A stretch of DNA of 64,000 nucleotides from JAGVXH01 sp041649755. Its GTDB lineage: Archaea > Nanobdellota > Nanobdellia > Pacearchaeales > GW2011-AR1. The DNA lies in contig JBAZMK010000002.1 of assembly GCA_041649755.1 (NCBI GenBank), positions 1 to 64,000 of the forward strand. The letters run 5' to 3'. The translations under genes and the position numbers were made by a program. Positions 1-7,299 of this stretch are shown in pieces. The notes beneath the pieces are model-generated. The model was not told the origin of the DNA and searched no databases. It saw only the letters and a list, made by a program, of their open reading frames with translations. Every line of letters begins with the position of its first letter. The first letter of the stretch is position 1.

Positions 1-450
1 TATAGATTCAGCAACTCCGCTCAGAACAGATTGGTGACAGATTTCAACTCACGAGGAAACTTTTTGTTTCAGCTCGTGCCCTTCGGGTCTGGGAACAGCA
101 GATTAAACAGAAAAATGTTTTCGCTTCACTCACCCTCTTTTTTCGGGACACATTTTTCCCAAATTCAAAATCAAAGATTTTGAACTCTCGAGCGTTCCGC
201 AATTTTTCCAGCTCTGACTTCGTCGAGGGAAAAATTTCTGCACCTCGAGCCCTTCGGGTTGTTTAATCGCGATGTTCAACGAAATTTCTAATTCTCCTAA
301 AATCTCAAGTAAAAAAATAGCTAAAATCTCTCTCAGCCATCCCCCGACCTCCCGCCCCTGTTAGGAGGTGCGCGCCAGTCCTTCGGACAATTAGTCAAAA
401 CTTTCAGTTTTGAGATTTAATAGAAATAATATTTTTTCCGCCGCCCAATG
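1..450. repeat. Intergenic repeat block, copy 1
   Basis: No gene is visible in this stretch. It is built of short modules that recur at 3893-4395 and 8580-8940. The clearest is 244-279, which matches 4184-4219 at 34 of 36 positions by eye. Positions 424-449 nearly match 4264-4289. Part of 281-375 matches 3925-4010 in reverse complement (shared ggcgcgcacctc, gagagattttag and ggagaattagaaa). The palindrome core CCTTCGG occurs at 80-86, 251-257 and 380-386, each able to form a small hairpin. The repeat ends just before the promoter of operon A. Confidence 0.7.
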
Positions 451-454
451 CAAA

Positions 455-464
455 ATTATTTAAA
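455..464 (+). promoter_or_regulatory. TATA box of operon A
   Basis: An A/T-only stretch (attatttaaa) is followed about 25-28 nt later by the hairpin at 488, where an archaeal transcript would be expected to begin. This would give a 5' leader of about 43 nt before the radical SAM gene at 531. The placement is inferred from spacing alone. Confidence 0.5.
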
Positions 465-487
465 TGAGTATAACTTAAAAAAATTAA

Positions 488-518
488 GAGGTGTTAGCAC
501 CTCAAGATGCTTAATTCT
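488..518 (+). promoter_or_regulatory. Leader hairpin plus TTAATTCT motif, operon A
   Basis: GAGGTG (488-493), loop TTAG and CACCTC (498-503) form a perfect 6-bp stem. TTAATTCT follows at 511-518, 12 nt before the start codon. The same arrangement stands in front of operon B (4440-4465), also at the predicted 5' end of its transcript. The stem strands equal the Shine-Dalgarno sequence and its 16S complement, so a translational role is possible. A four-codon reading frame (ATG at 507) overlaps it. Confidence 0.5.
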
Positions 519-530
519 TGAAAAATAAAA

Positions 531-1649
531 ATGGAAGAAAACCCAAATAATCAAGAAAGAAGAGAATTGGATTTTTCTTTAATTTCAAAAGTAACCGAAA
601 ATTGTAATTTAAATTGTGGTTATTGTTATCTTGCAGAAAAAAAGAATTTAAAAATGTCTGAAGATGTAGCTGAATCTTTAATAAAATCTTTTTTAGAATT
701 CAATAATAGTTTTGCACATTTCACCTGGATAGGCGGGGAACCTCTTTTAATGCCCGACTCTTTTTTTGAAAGGGTTATGGAATTAGAAGAAAAACATAAT
801 TATAAAAAAATTCATCTTTCTAATTCTATTCAAACAAATGGAATAGCTTTAACCCCCTCGAGATTTGATAAACTTAAAGATTTGGGGTATAAAATTGGAA
901 TAAGTTATGATGGTGCTCCAGATTTACAAGGTCAAAGAATGACAGAAGCCCAAACAAATAAATTACTTGAAAATATTGAATATGCAAAAGGCAAAGCAGG
1001 CCTTTTAGCAGTATTAACCAAAAAGACAATCGGGAGAGAAAAAGAAATATATGATTTCTTTAGAGAACACACCACTTGGGCAAAGGTTAATTTCTATTCT
1101 CCAACAGGACATGGTGCAGAAAAAGAAGAGGAATTAATGCTGAATCCGGATGAAGCATCTAAGATGATGATAAATTTATACGACCTTTGGAAAAATGACA
1201 ATTCTTCATTAGAATTAAGACCTATGTTAGAAAATGTCCGTTCCTTTTTTACAGGCTTTCCAGTAGCTTGCGATTTTTCAGCTGTTTCTTGTTATAAAAT
1301 TTTAGGATCAGATACAAAAGGAGACATTTATCCTTGCTCAAAAGCAATGAATTTCCCTTATTTAAAAATGGGAAATATACAAGAAGGATTAGATAATTTA
1401 GTTGGGAGTAATATTCATAGAATGCCTCTAGAAAGGTATGTTAATCTAAGGAAAAAAGGAGATAATCCTTGGTTACATTTGTCCTCCGGAGGTTGTCCAA
1501 TAGAGGCATTGTCCCATAAGGGCAATTACATGGAAGCAACAACATATTCAGAAGGTGTAAGAAATACATTATTTGAAAAAATCAAGGAAGATATGCAAAA
1601 TGAAAACACAAGAAAGCATCTTGAAAGAAAGGTTGGGCTTATCAAATAA
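531..1649 (+). CDS. Radical SAM enzyme with partial SPASM domain
   Basis: This 372-aa protein has the radical SAM cluster motif CX3CX2C at Cys25, Cys29 and Cys32, followed by an F-T-W-I-G-G-E-P segment typical of the SAM-binding GGE motif. Its C-terminal part has CX9GX4C (C-Y-K-I-L-G-S-D-T-K-G-D-I-Y-P-C) and a later G-G-C-P, which resembles a shortened SPASM/twitch domain of the anSME type. Such enzymes install crosslinks, epimerisations or oxidations on peptides and proteins. The gene opens operon A and overlaps the downstream kinase by 50 nt. A peptide substrate encoded nearby is inferred from context. The radical SAM call is firm; the exact reaction is unknown. Confidence 0.88.
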   Translation: MEENPNNQERRELDFSLISKVTENCNLNCGYCYLAEKKNLKMSEDVAESLIKSFLEFNNSFAHFTWIGGEPLLMPDSFFERVMELEEKHNYKKIHLSNSIQTNGIALTPSRFDKLKDLGYKIGISYDGAPDLQGQRMTEAQTNKLLENIEYAKGKAGLLAVLTKKTIGREKEIYDFFREHTTWAKVNFYSPTGHGAEKEEELMLNPDEASKMMINLYDLWKNDNSSLELRPMLENVRSFFTGFPVACDFSAVSCYKILGSDTKGDIYPCSKAMNFPYLKMGNIQEGLDNLVGSNIHRMPLERYVNLRKKGDNPWLHLSSGGCPIEALSHKGNYMEATTYSEGVRNTLFEKIKEDMQNENTRKHLERKVGLIK

Positions 1650-2475
1650 AGATGAGCTTGAACTAATAAATTTTGGAAGACAAACTAGAAATCCAAATTA
1701 TGTTTTGGAATTAAATGGAATTCCATCTTATTTTCTAAAAATTAATTCAGAAGGGATAAAAAAAGAGCTTAAAATGTTTGATTTTTTGGAGAAATATAAA
1801 ATTTTTCCTACTTTAATGCCTATTTACCGAGATGAAAAAATAATAATTCTTCCATTTATCGAGGATTTAAGAGACGCAGAAGTAAGAGATAATTTGGGTT
1901 TTATTTTAGATTATCATAATAAATCTTTAACTTTAAGGAATGGAGAATTTGAGAATTATCAAAAGAATAAATTATTTGAAAATCATTATGTTAAAAAATT
2001 TATTGATAGATTGGATAGACATACTGATTTAGTCAGAAACTTTTGGGAAGATATTGAAGGGTTAAAAAGATTTTATGGAGAAAATCCTCAAGAAGATTTT
2101 GAAGCCTTGCCTAAGATATTGGTCCATGGAGATATTCAACATAAAAATTTACAGCAAGATTCTCAAGGAAATATTTATTTAATAGATTTTGAAGATGTTT
2201 ATTTTGATTCTCCTTCGTGGGATATATCAAGACCTTTAATGGATTTAGAGTCAGAAGAGGTAAGGGATTATAAAGAAAGTTATATAGAACGAGTTGATAT
2301 TCAAAATAAAGACCTATTAAGAAAGGCAATTAATAGAGACTTTGTTGTTAGAGTTATAACTGATTCAATTGGAAGACAACAAAGATTTGGAAAAGAAGAA
2401 GCAAAAAGTTATTTAGACATTTATCGTGAAAGATATACTAATAATTTGGAGGAATTGATTTATGGTGGAAAGTAA
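1600..2475 (+). CDS. APH/choline-kinase-fold phosphotransferase
   Basis: I chose the ATG at 1600 over an upstream TTG at 1573, giving 291 aa. The catalytic-loop motif H-G-D-I-Q-H-K-N begins at His176 and the metal-binding D-F-E begins at Asp196, which is the pattern of aminoglycoside phosphotransferases and choline or homoserine kinases. These enzymes move the gamma-phosphate of ATP to a small molecule or amino sugar. The start lies inside the radical SAM gene and the end overlaps the next gene by 14 nt, so translation is probably coupled. The substrate is unknown. A self-protection or product-tailoring role is inference. Confidence 0.8.
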   Translation: MKTQESILKERLGLSNKDELELINFGRQTRNPNYVLELNGIPSYFLKINSEGIKKELKMFDFLEKYKIFPTLMPIYRDEKIIILPFIEDLRDAEVRDNLGFILDYHNKSLTLRNGEFENYQKNKLFENHYVKKFIDRLDRHTDLVRNFWEDIEGLKRFYGENPQEDFEALPKILVHGDIQHKNLQQDSQGNIYLIDFEDVYFDSPSWDISRPLMDLESEEVRDYKESYIERVDIQNKDLLRKAINRDFVVRVITDSIGRQQRFGKEEAKSYLDIYRERYTNNLEELIYGGK

Positions 2476-3634
2476 AATAAATGAACCTAAAAAATTAAAA
2501 GTTCTTTGTGTTTGTACTATGGGGTTAAATAGAAGTAAATATTTAGCAGAATATCTAAGAGAAAAAGGATATGACACTAAGTATGGTGGAGTGGGACCTT
2601 GTAGAATTGACCCCGAACCTAGAAATCCTTTAAAAAAAGAGGATGTTGAATGGGCAGATATAATAATTACCGCAAGAAAAAAACATAAACCAATTTTAAA
2701 TAATAATTTTGGAGTAAAAGATAAAAAAATAATCTGTTTAGATATCGCTGATTCAAGAAAAGCTATGGGAGAAATTTATCCGGAGTTTAAAACTATTGAA
2801 CAAAATGAATTTAATCAAAAATGGACTTATCCTCAATTAAGAAAAGAAATAGAAAGATATTTACCTTTAACTAAGAAACTACCAGTTAAAATTAATCTAA
2901 AGATAGATAAGGATGTAAATTTTCTTATGATTTTATATCAAATTATCAAAAGCCAAAATTCTTTTGAAAATTTTAATCTTAAGGGAACAGAAAAGCTGAA
3001 TAAAGAAGATAAAGAAATAATTAAAAAGATTTTGAGAAGTAATAACGTTCTTCTTGAATTTATAAATAAAAATGAAAAACTAAAAAAGATTTATTTAGAA
3101 AATAAAGAATTATTTGAAGATTATTGGAACAAAAATAAAAATTTATTAATTGAAATAAAAAATAAACTTGAGGAAAAATGCAATAGTTACGATTTTTCTA
3201 TATTTGAGGAAGTAGGAAAATTCTTTGATTTCAATGGTCCGAGAGAAATTGATTTGTGTATTTGTATGGGAAATGAAACAAGAGCAGGAACAGGAAATGC
3301 CTTTTCTCCAAATCTTGCATTCCTATTTCCTAGAAATTTTAATAATCCTTCAAAAGAAACAATTGATTCAGATTTTGCAGTTTTAATTCATGAAATAATG
3401 CATTTATTTCAAAATATGTGTAATGAAAAAGAGAAAAATCTTAGAGAAAAGGTGGCCCAATGTTTTGCCCCAAGAGGAATATTAATTAATGAAGAAAAAT
3501 ATAATGGGGATGAACTTCTTTTTGAAAAGGTAAAATCTTCATTTCAAGAAGGAAAAAAGTATGTTGAGGTTAAAGAAAAATTATTAAAAGATAACACTCT
3601 TTTAGAAGAGAATAAAATAAATTGTAGGAGGTAA
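2462..3634 (+). CDS. LMW phosphatase-like/HExxH metallopeptidase-like fusion
   Basis: The 390-aa protein joins two recognisable parts. Residues about 12-135 look like a low-molecular-weight protein tyrosine phosphatase, with CX5RS (Cys18, Arg24, Ser25) directly after a hydrophobic strand. The middle is a charged helical linker. Near residue 310 there is H-E-I-M-H (His310, Glu311, His314), the zinc-binding HExxH signature of metallopeptidases. I do not know another protein with this pairing. It shares an operon with a kinase and a peptide gene, so it could remove a phosphate and cut a leader peptide. That role is inferred. The motifs are visible, but activity is not established. Confidence 0.65.
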   Translation: MVESKINEPKKLKVLCVCTMGLNRSKYLAEYLREKGYDTKYGGVGPCRIDPEPRNPLKKEDVEWADIIITARKKHKPILNNNFGVKDKKIICLDIADSRKAMGEIYPEFKTIEQNEFNQKWTYPQLRKEIERYLPLTKKLPVKINLKIDKDVNFLMILYQIIKSQNSFENFNLKGTEKLNKEDKEIIKKILRSNNVLLEFINKNEKLKKIYLENKELFEDYWNKNKNLLIEIKNKLEEKCNSYDFSIFEEVGKFFDFNGPREIDLCICMGNETRAGTGNAFSPNLAFLFPRNFNNPSKETIDSDFAVLIHEIMHLFQNMCNEKEKNLREKVAQCFAPRGILINEEKYNGDELLFEKVKSSFQEGKKYVEVKEKLLKDNTLLEENKINCRR

Positions 3635-3638
3635 AAAA

Positions 3639-3827
3639 ATGAGAGAATATAGAACTTCAAAAGAATTGTACCAGAGTTCTAAATCTGTTGAAGGAGAAGA
3701 AAACCTTTTGGAAAAAGTTTTAGGCGATGCAAAACCGGTTGTTTCTTCTACTGTTGATAGCAAATATGATATTGCTTCAAGACCAACGGAATTAAGTTCT
3801 GGTGGATATGTAGATATAACAGATTAA
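3639..3827 (+). CDS. 62-aa peptide, candidate modification substrate
   Basis: This short gene has an excellent ribosome-binding site (aggaggt) just upstream of ATG 3639 and begins 5 nt after the phosphatase-peptidase gene. The product has a charged N-terminal half rich in Glu and Lys. Its Ser/Thr-rich C-terminal half ends in S-S-G-G-Y-V-D-I-T-D. There is no signal peptide, membrane segment or cysteine. As the last and smallest gene of an operon led by a radical SAM enzyme, it fits a precursor peptide (leader, then core). This is a context argument; the sequence resembles no precursor family I recognise. Confidence 0.6.
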   Translation: MREYRTSKELYQSSKSVEGEENLLEKVLGDAKPVVSSTVDSKYDIASRPTELSSGGYVDITD

Positions 3828-3833
3828 AATTAA

Positions 3834-3856
3834 TTTCTTATTTTTATTTTTTTATA
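3834..3856 (+). terminator. U-rich terminator after operon A
   Basis: Immediately after the 62-aa gene the non-template strand is a long T-rich run broken only by single A or C residues (3834-3856). This is the usual signal for archaeal intrinsic termination. A 9-bp hairpin (3903-3911 with 3917-3925) follows further on. Confidence 0.5.
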
Positions 3857-3892
3857 GTTCTTAATAGCTTTTGCTTTCTTCCCCCAAAAAAG

Positions 3893-4395
3893 ATTATTTC
3901 ATCTTCTTTCTTAGAAAGAAAGAAGCAAAGAAGGGCGCGCACCTCAAATTTATTGGGATGGCTAAAAGCCCACCTGAACTAAGAGAGATTTTAGAAATAT
4001 GATGACGGAGAATTAGAAACTTGCTTCGTTACACTTCGCACCACGCCTTGCAGGCTTTCAGAAAATCAAAGATTTTCTTCAGGTCGCTGAACAGGGCTTA
4101 AACAGAAAATCCTTGCAGGATTTTCCCAAATTTTTTCTTGAAAAGAAAAAACTCTCGAGGTCACTCCACTTCGTTTCGTTCCGCTCGAGCCCTTCGGGTT
4201 GTTTAAGCCCGATGTTCAATTTTTGAGAATGCCTACAAGTTAGAGTTAAAACAAAGAAATAGGAAATAATATTTTTTCTCCCGCCCAATAGGAGAGACGC
4301 GCGCAGTTTTCTTTTCAAGAAAACTAGATAGCAAAAACTTCGTTTTTGAATTTATATGGGGATTTCCTTAGTCCTTCGGACAATTTGCTGAAACA
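3893..4395. repeat. Intergenic repeat block, copy 2
   Basis: This is a non-coding stretch between the two operons. Positions 4184-4219 match 244-279 (34 of 36). Positions 4264-4289 match 424-449. Positions 3925-4010 are an inverted diverged copy of part of 281-375. Positions 4218-4370 are found inverted and diverged at 8590-8716, sharing tttttgagaatgcc, aataatatttttt, gagagacgcgcgc and atggggatttcc. CCTTCGG palindromes lie at 4191-4197 and 4373-4379. A perfect 8-bp hairpin lies at 4306-4324. No transposase is present. Confidence 0.7.
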
Positions 4396-4407
4396 AAGTT
4401 TCAGTTA

Positions 4408-4420
4408 AATTTATATATAT
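4408..4420 (+). promoter_or_regulatory. TATA box of operon B
   Basis: The A/T-only element aatttatatatat lies about 25 nt before the hairpin at 4440, which would put the hairpin at the very 5' end of the transcript, as in operon A. The 35-aa peptide gene starts at 4480. Confidence 0.6.
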
Positions 4421-4439
4421 GCTTATATTCTTTTTTTCA

Positions 4440-4465
4440 GAGGTGGTAAACCTCGGATTAATTCT
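4440..4465 (+). promoter_or_regulatory. Leader hairpin plus TTAATTCT motif, operon B
   Basis: GAGGT (4440-4444), loop GGTAA and ACCTC (4450-4454) form a 5-bp stem followed by TTAATTCT at 4458-4465. The start codon comes 14 nt later. Element order, the TTAATTCT octamer and the distance to the start repeat what is seen before operon A, although the loop differs and there is a small length difference. This suggests common regulation. Confidence 0.5.
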
Positions 4466-4479
4466 GGGGAAAATTAAAC

Positions 4480-4587
4480 ATGGAGCAAAAAATGGAAAAA
4501 GAAAAGAACTTGAAGGTTGTTGACCACAAGAATGTAGAAAAGATTTGTGGGCTTGGACCTGAAGAGAACTCTGAAGACAAAGAGTAA
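4480..4587 (+). CDS. 35-aa peptide, candidate modification substrate
   Basis: This reading frame starts with ATG at 4480 and ends with TAA at 4585-4587. The N-terminal two thirds is very rich in Lys and Glu. It is followed by a short I-C-G-L-G-P segment holding the only cysteine, and an acidic tail. It is the first frame after the shared leader hairpin and TTAATTCT motif and lies just before a C39-like peptidase and a radical SAM gene. That position is typical of a RiPP precursor. Coding status is supported only by position, the leader and an intact frame, so the call is tentative. Confidence 0.5.
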   Translation: MEQKMEKEKNLKVVDHKNVEKICGLGPEENSEDKE

Positions 4588-4601
4588 AAGTAGATGTGAA
4601 T

Positions 4602-6035
4602 ATGTTAAATGGAAAAACAGACGTACAATATTTAGAAGAGGGGAAAAAGATAATAGAGTCCTTTAAAGGTTCGCTAAAGGATGAAAAAGTAAGAGTCCCA
4701 AATGTGATTTCCTATTCAACAGAATCTCAAAAGAATTTTATAGAATTTTTTAATCATTTAAAAGAATCTTGGGATACCTATTTAGATTTATCTTCAAAGA
4801 TGTCTTCTTTTTCAGAAAACTTAAAATTTTTATTTCCTGAAAAATTGAAAATATTTAGAGATTTAACAGAAACAACTTTTAAATTAAATACCCATATCTA
4901 TCATATAACAGATATAGAAAAAGAGATATATGAAAAAAGAATAGAAAGTCTTCCTGAAGAAAGAGCTCTTTCTTTGATCCAATCTGTAAAAAGCTTCCCG
5001 GTCTATCTTGCTGAAGAAATAGGGCAAGAAGGCATTTCTACAAAAAACCCTTATGAAATAAGGGAAATGCTTTCAAAGAATCCTCAATTAAGAAAATTAT
5101 TTTCATTATCTGGATCTTCAGTAAATTCTTTTGGTAAATTATTAAGCCATTTTGCACCACTGAGCAGAAAAAGTGAAAGAGAGAATTTTACTCCAGAAAA
5201 TGATTATGAGTCTGCATTAAAAGAGATTCTTGCATATGATCATTTTTTTGAGTTGTTTTTAAGAAAAAGTGGCATACTTATGAATGATTTAAAATTTTAT
5301 ATTGATTTATCGAATAGACTTTCTTGTTCAAGGGATATTCCTAGTCTTCTAGAAAAATTAGAAGAGTCTAAAAAAGACCAAAAAATATCCTTTAATCCTA
5401 AAATTCCTTCATATACTCAAACCCAATTTAGCTGTGGAGCAACATGTTTAGCAAACACTATCGGAACTTATTTTCCAAATATTCAGGTTGATAAACATTT
5501 AGAAGATGGGATCTTAAAATTAGTTACTGCTAAAGGCTTTCCAAATAATCTTCCGTCTTCACTAGCTCATATCTCCAGAGAGAAATTTGGAATTCCTGCA
5601 CATTTTTTTGCAGATTATAAAACCTTTGCACCCCTATTTTTGGATAAAAAAACAGAACAAGAACCAGTTAAAAAATTTCAAAAAGACTACGAAAGAGTAA
5701 AAGATTCTTCTTTAGATTATGGAAACATAACAACAGATGAGATAAAATCTAAATTAGAAAAAGGTCATTTTATTTCTTTTGTGACGGGTCAAAGCCCTAT
5801 GTTGCATTATAAAATGATAGTAGGATATAACTTTCGAGGAGACAAAAAACAATTTAGGGTTTTTGATCCACAATATGGCGTGGCCAACATGGAAGAGTCA
5901 GAAATTTTATCTCACATGCGAAACGATAAAAGTCTTTGGGGAGTTGAATATGTTCCTCCTGAAGAAGTAATTTTTGATTCAACAAAACAATCAATAGCGA
6001 AAGCTAAGGAATTATTAAGATGGAACCCTCAATAA
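4602..6035 (+). CDS. C39-like cysteine peptidase with helical N-terminal region
   Basis: This protein is about 477 aa from ATG 4602; a GTG at 4596 is an alternative start. Residues 1-260 are helical and of unknown family. The C-terminal 200 residues resemble papain-like C39 or C39-like peptidases: an oxyanion Gln four residues before the nucleophile (Q-T-Q-F-S-C-G-A-T-C, Cys278), a catalytic His402 in H-Y-K-M-I-V-G-Y, and Asp422 in D-P-Q-Y-G. C39 enzymes remove leader peptides, usually as part of an ABC exporter. Here no transporter is attached or adjacent. It probably cleaves the neighbouring peptide or another protein (inference). Its 3' end overlaps the radical SAM gene by 16 nt. Confidence 0.7.
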   Translation: MLNGKTDVQYLEEGKKIIESFKGSLKDEKVRVPNVISYSTESQKNFIEFFNHLKESWDTYLDLSSKMSSFSENLKFLFPEKLKIFRDLTETTFKLNTHIYHITDIEKEIYEKRIESLPEERALSLIQSVKSFPVYLAEEIGQEGISTKNPYEIREMLSKNPQLRKLFSLSGSSVNSFGKLLSHFAPLSRKSERENFTPENDYESALKEILAYDHFFELFLRKSGILMNDLKFYIDLSNRLSCSRDIPSLLEKLEESKKDQKISFNPKIPSYTQTQFSCGATCLANTIGTYFPNIQVDKHLEDGILKLVTAKGFPNNLPSSLAHISREKFGIPAHFFADYKTFAPLFLDKKTEQEPVKKFQKDYERVKDSSLDYGNITTDEIKSKLEKGHFISFVTGQSPMLHYKMIVGYNFRGDKKQFRVFDPQYGVANMEESEILSHMRNDKSLWGVEYVPPEEVIFDSTKQSIAKAKELLRWNPQ

Positions 6036-6970
6036 ATTTTTATAAAGAAGACAGGGAAAAGGAAGATTTTTGGCTAAATAAAGAGTATTTAGTACAATTA
6101 AATTTAACAGGAGATTGTCCTCTAAACTGTGAATTTTGTTATATGTCTCCCCATAAAAAAGAATATCTATCTTTGGATAAAATAAAAAAATTATGGGAAA
6201 ATCTAAGAAAATATTCTGAAGAAAATGAAATCGAGTACAGGGTCAATCTAACCGGAGGAGATATTTTTGAGCACCCTGATTGGATAAAAATTGCAAAGTT
6301 TATTGCTAATGAAAAATCAATCACTGCAATAGATCCTTTAATAAATAAATTCTGGGCTAAAGATCATTTTAAATTATTGGAAATTTTAAAAGATAAAATA
6401 AACTTTGTTCAATTAAACTCAGATGTAGTATCTGAAGAAGACATTAAGGCAGTTGATAGTATTAGGAGAAAAGTAGTTTTGAAAATTGCTTTATATGAGG
6501 GAAATACTAAGAAAAAAATTGAAAAATTGAAAAAATTAACAGAAAAATATGACAATATTATTATTTCAATTGATTTAATAATTCCTCAGAAATGCAATCC
6601 AGGAAAGAAAGAAGATTATCTAATTTTTGATAAAGAAAAACTAAAAAATGAGGTCTCCAAATTAAAAAATATTTTTGGTAAAAAACTTTGGCTACTAAGC
6701 ACAACTGTAAAAAGAGAATATTTAAATGAAGTTTATTATTGTCCGATTCCCTTTGGAGGAGTTTATATTATGCCTAATGGAAAAGTTGTGCCTTGTTCCA
6801 GATATTCTCATTTAGATACGGGTTTTGATGTTGATAATTTTGATTTAATAGAATATGTTAAAAAATTCGACAAACTTTGTTCTAATTTTTGTTTATTTGA
6901 AAATAAATATTTTAAAGAGTTTTGGGATGAAAAAGAGAATCCTAAAAACTTCTTTGGAGGTCAAAAATGA
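6020..6970 (+). CDS. Radical SAM enzyme, second of the island
   Basis: The 316-aa protein carries CX3CX2C at Cys33, Cys37 and Cys40, followed by an L-T-G-G-D-I-F segment replacing GGE. Near the C-terminus there is CX12GX4C (starting C-P-I-P-F-G-G) and then C-S-N-F-C, which is a reduced SPASM or twitch-like domain. It is shorter than, and not closely similar to, the enzyme at 531. Its start lies within the peptidase gene and its stop overlaps the next ATG (ATGA), so it is part of a tightly coupled operon. Peptide modification is the likely role. The chemistry cannot be read from the sequence. Confidence 0.85.
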   Translation: MEPSINFYKEDREKEDFWLNKEYLVQLNLTGDCPLNCEFCYMSPHKKEYLSLDKIKKLWENLRKYSEENEIEYRVNLTGGDIFEHPDWIKIAKFIANEKSITAIDPLINKFWAKDHFKLLEILKDKINFVQLNSDVVSEEDIKAVDSIRRKVVLKIALYEGNTKKKIEKLKKLTEKYDNIIISIDLIIPQKCNPGKKEDYLIFDKEKLKNEVSKLKNIFGKKLWLLSTTVKREYLNEVYYCPIPFGGVYIMPNGKVVPCSRYSHLDTGFDVDNFDLIEYVKKFDKLCSNFCLFENKYFKEFWDEKENPKNFFGGQK

Positions 6971-7299
6971 GTTTAGAAGGAAAAATTGCTTCTCAAGGAA
7001 AAGCCGAAGCAAAAGCTTTTGTAACAAACAATCCTCTAGAAAAACCTCCTTTTGAAGATTATATTCTTGTCACTCAAAATTCTGATCCAGAAATTTCTCC
7101 ATTATTGTATAATGCTAGAGGGATTATTACAGAAGTAGGAGGACTTATGTCCCACCTAGCCGTTGTTTCAAGAGAAATTAAAATTCCATGCATAACTGCT
7201 TGTGAAGGAAGCTATACTGAGTTGAAGACAGGATATAATTTAAAAATCAATGCAGAAGATAAATTAAATTCAAGAGTAGGTATTGATTATGATATCTAA
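6967..7299 (+). CDS. PEP-utilising enzyme mobile (phosphohistidine) domain
   Basis: This 110-aa protein consists of just the swivelling domain of PEP synthase, pyruvate phosphate dikinase and rifampicin phosphotransferase. The motif G-G-L-M-S-H-L-A-V-V-S-R-E places the phospho-accepting histidine at His63. In the full enzymes this histidine shuttles phosphate between the ATP-grasp site and the substrate site. Here it is a separate gene that overlaps its ATP-grasp partner by 11 nt (7289-7299). No PEP-binding barrel domain is encoded nearby, so the acceptor is unknown. Confidence 0.85.
   Translation: MSLEGKIASQGKAEAKAFVTNNPLEKPPFEDYILVTQNSDPEISPLLYNARGIITEVGGLMSHLAVVSREIKIPCITACEGSYTELKTGYNLKINAEDKLNSRVGIDYDI

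Noticed and set aside
507..518. Four-codon upstream frame in the operon A leader as a regulatory peptide
   Set aside because: The equivalent leader of operon B has no matching ATG, so a coding role is not conserved.
4079..4318. 79-aa minus-strand frame inside the middle repeat block
   Set aside because: It lies entirely in a repeated, hairpin-rich stretch with no promoter or ribosome-binding site and has no recognisable domain.
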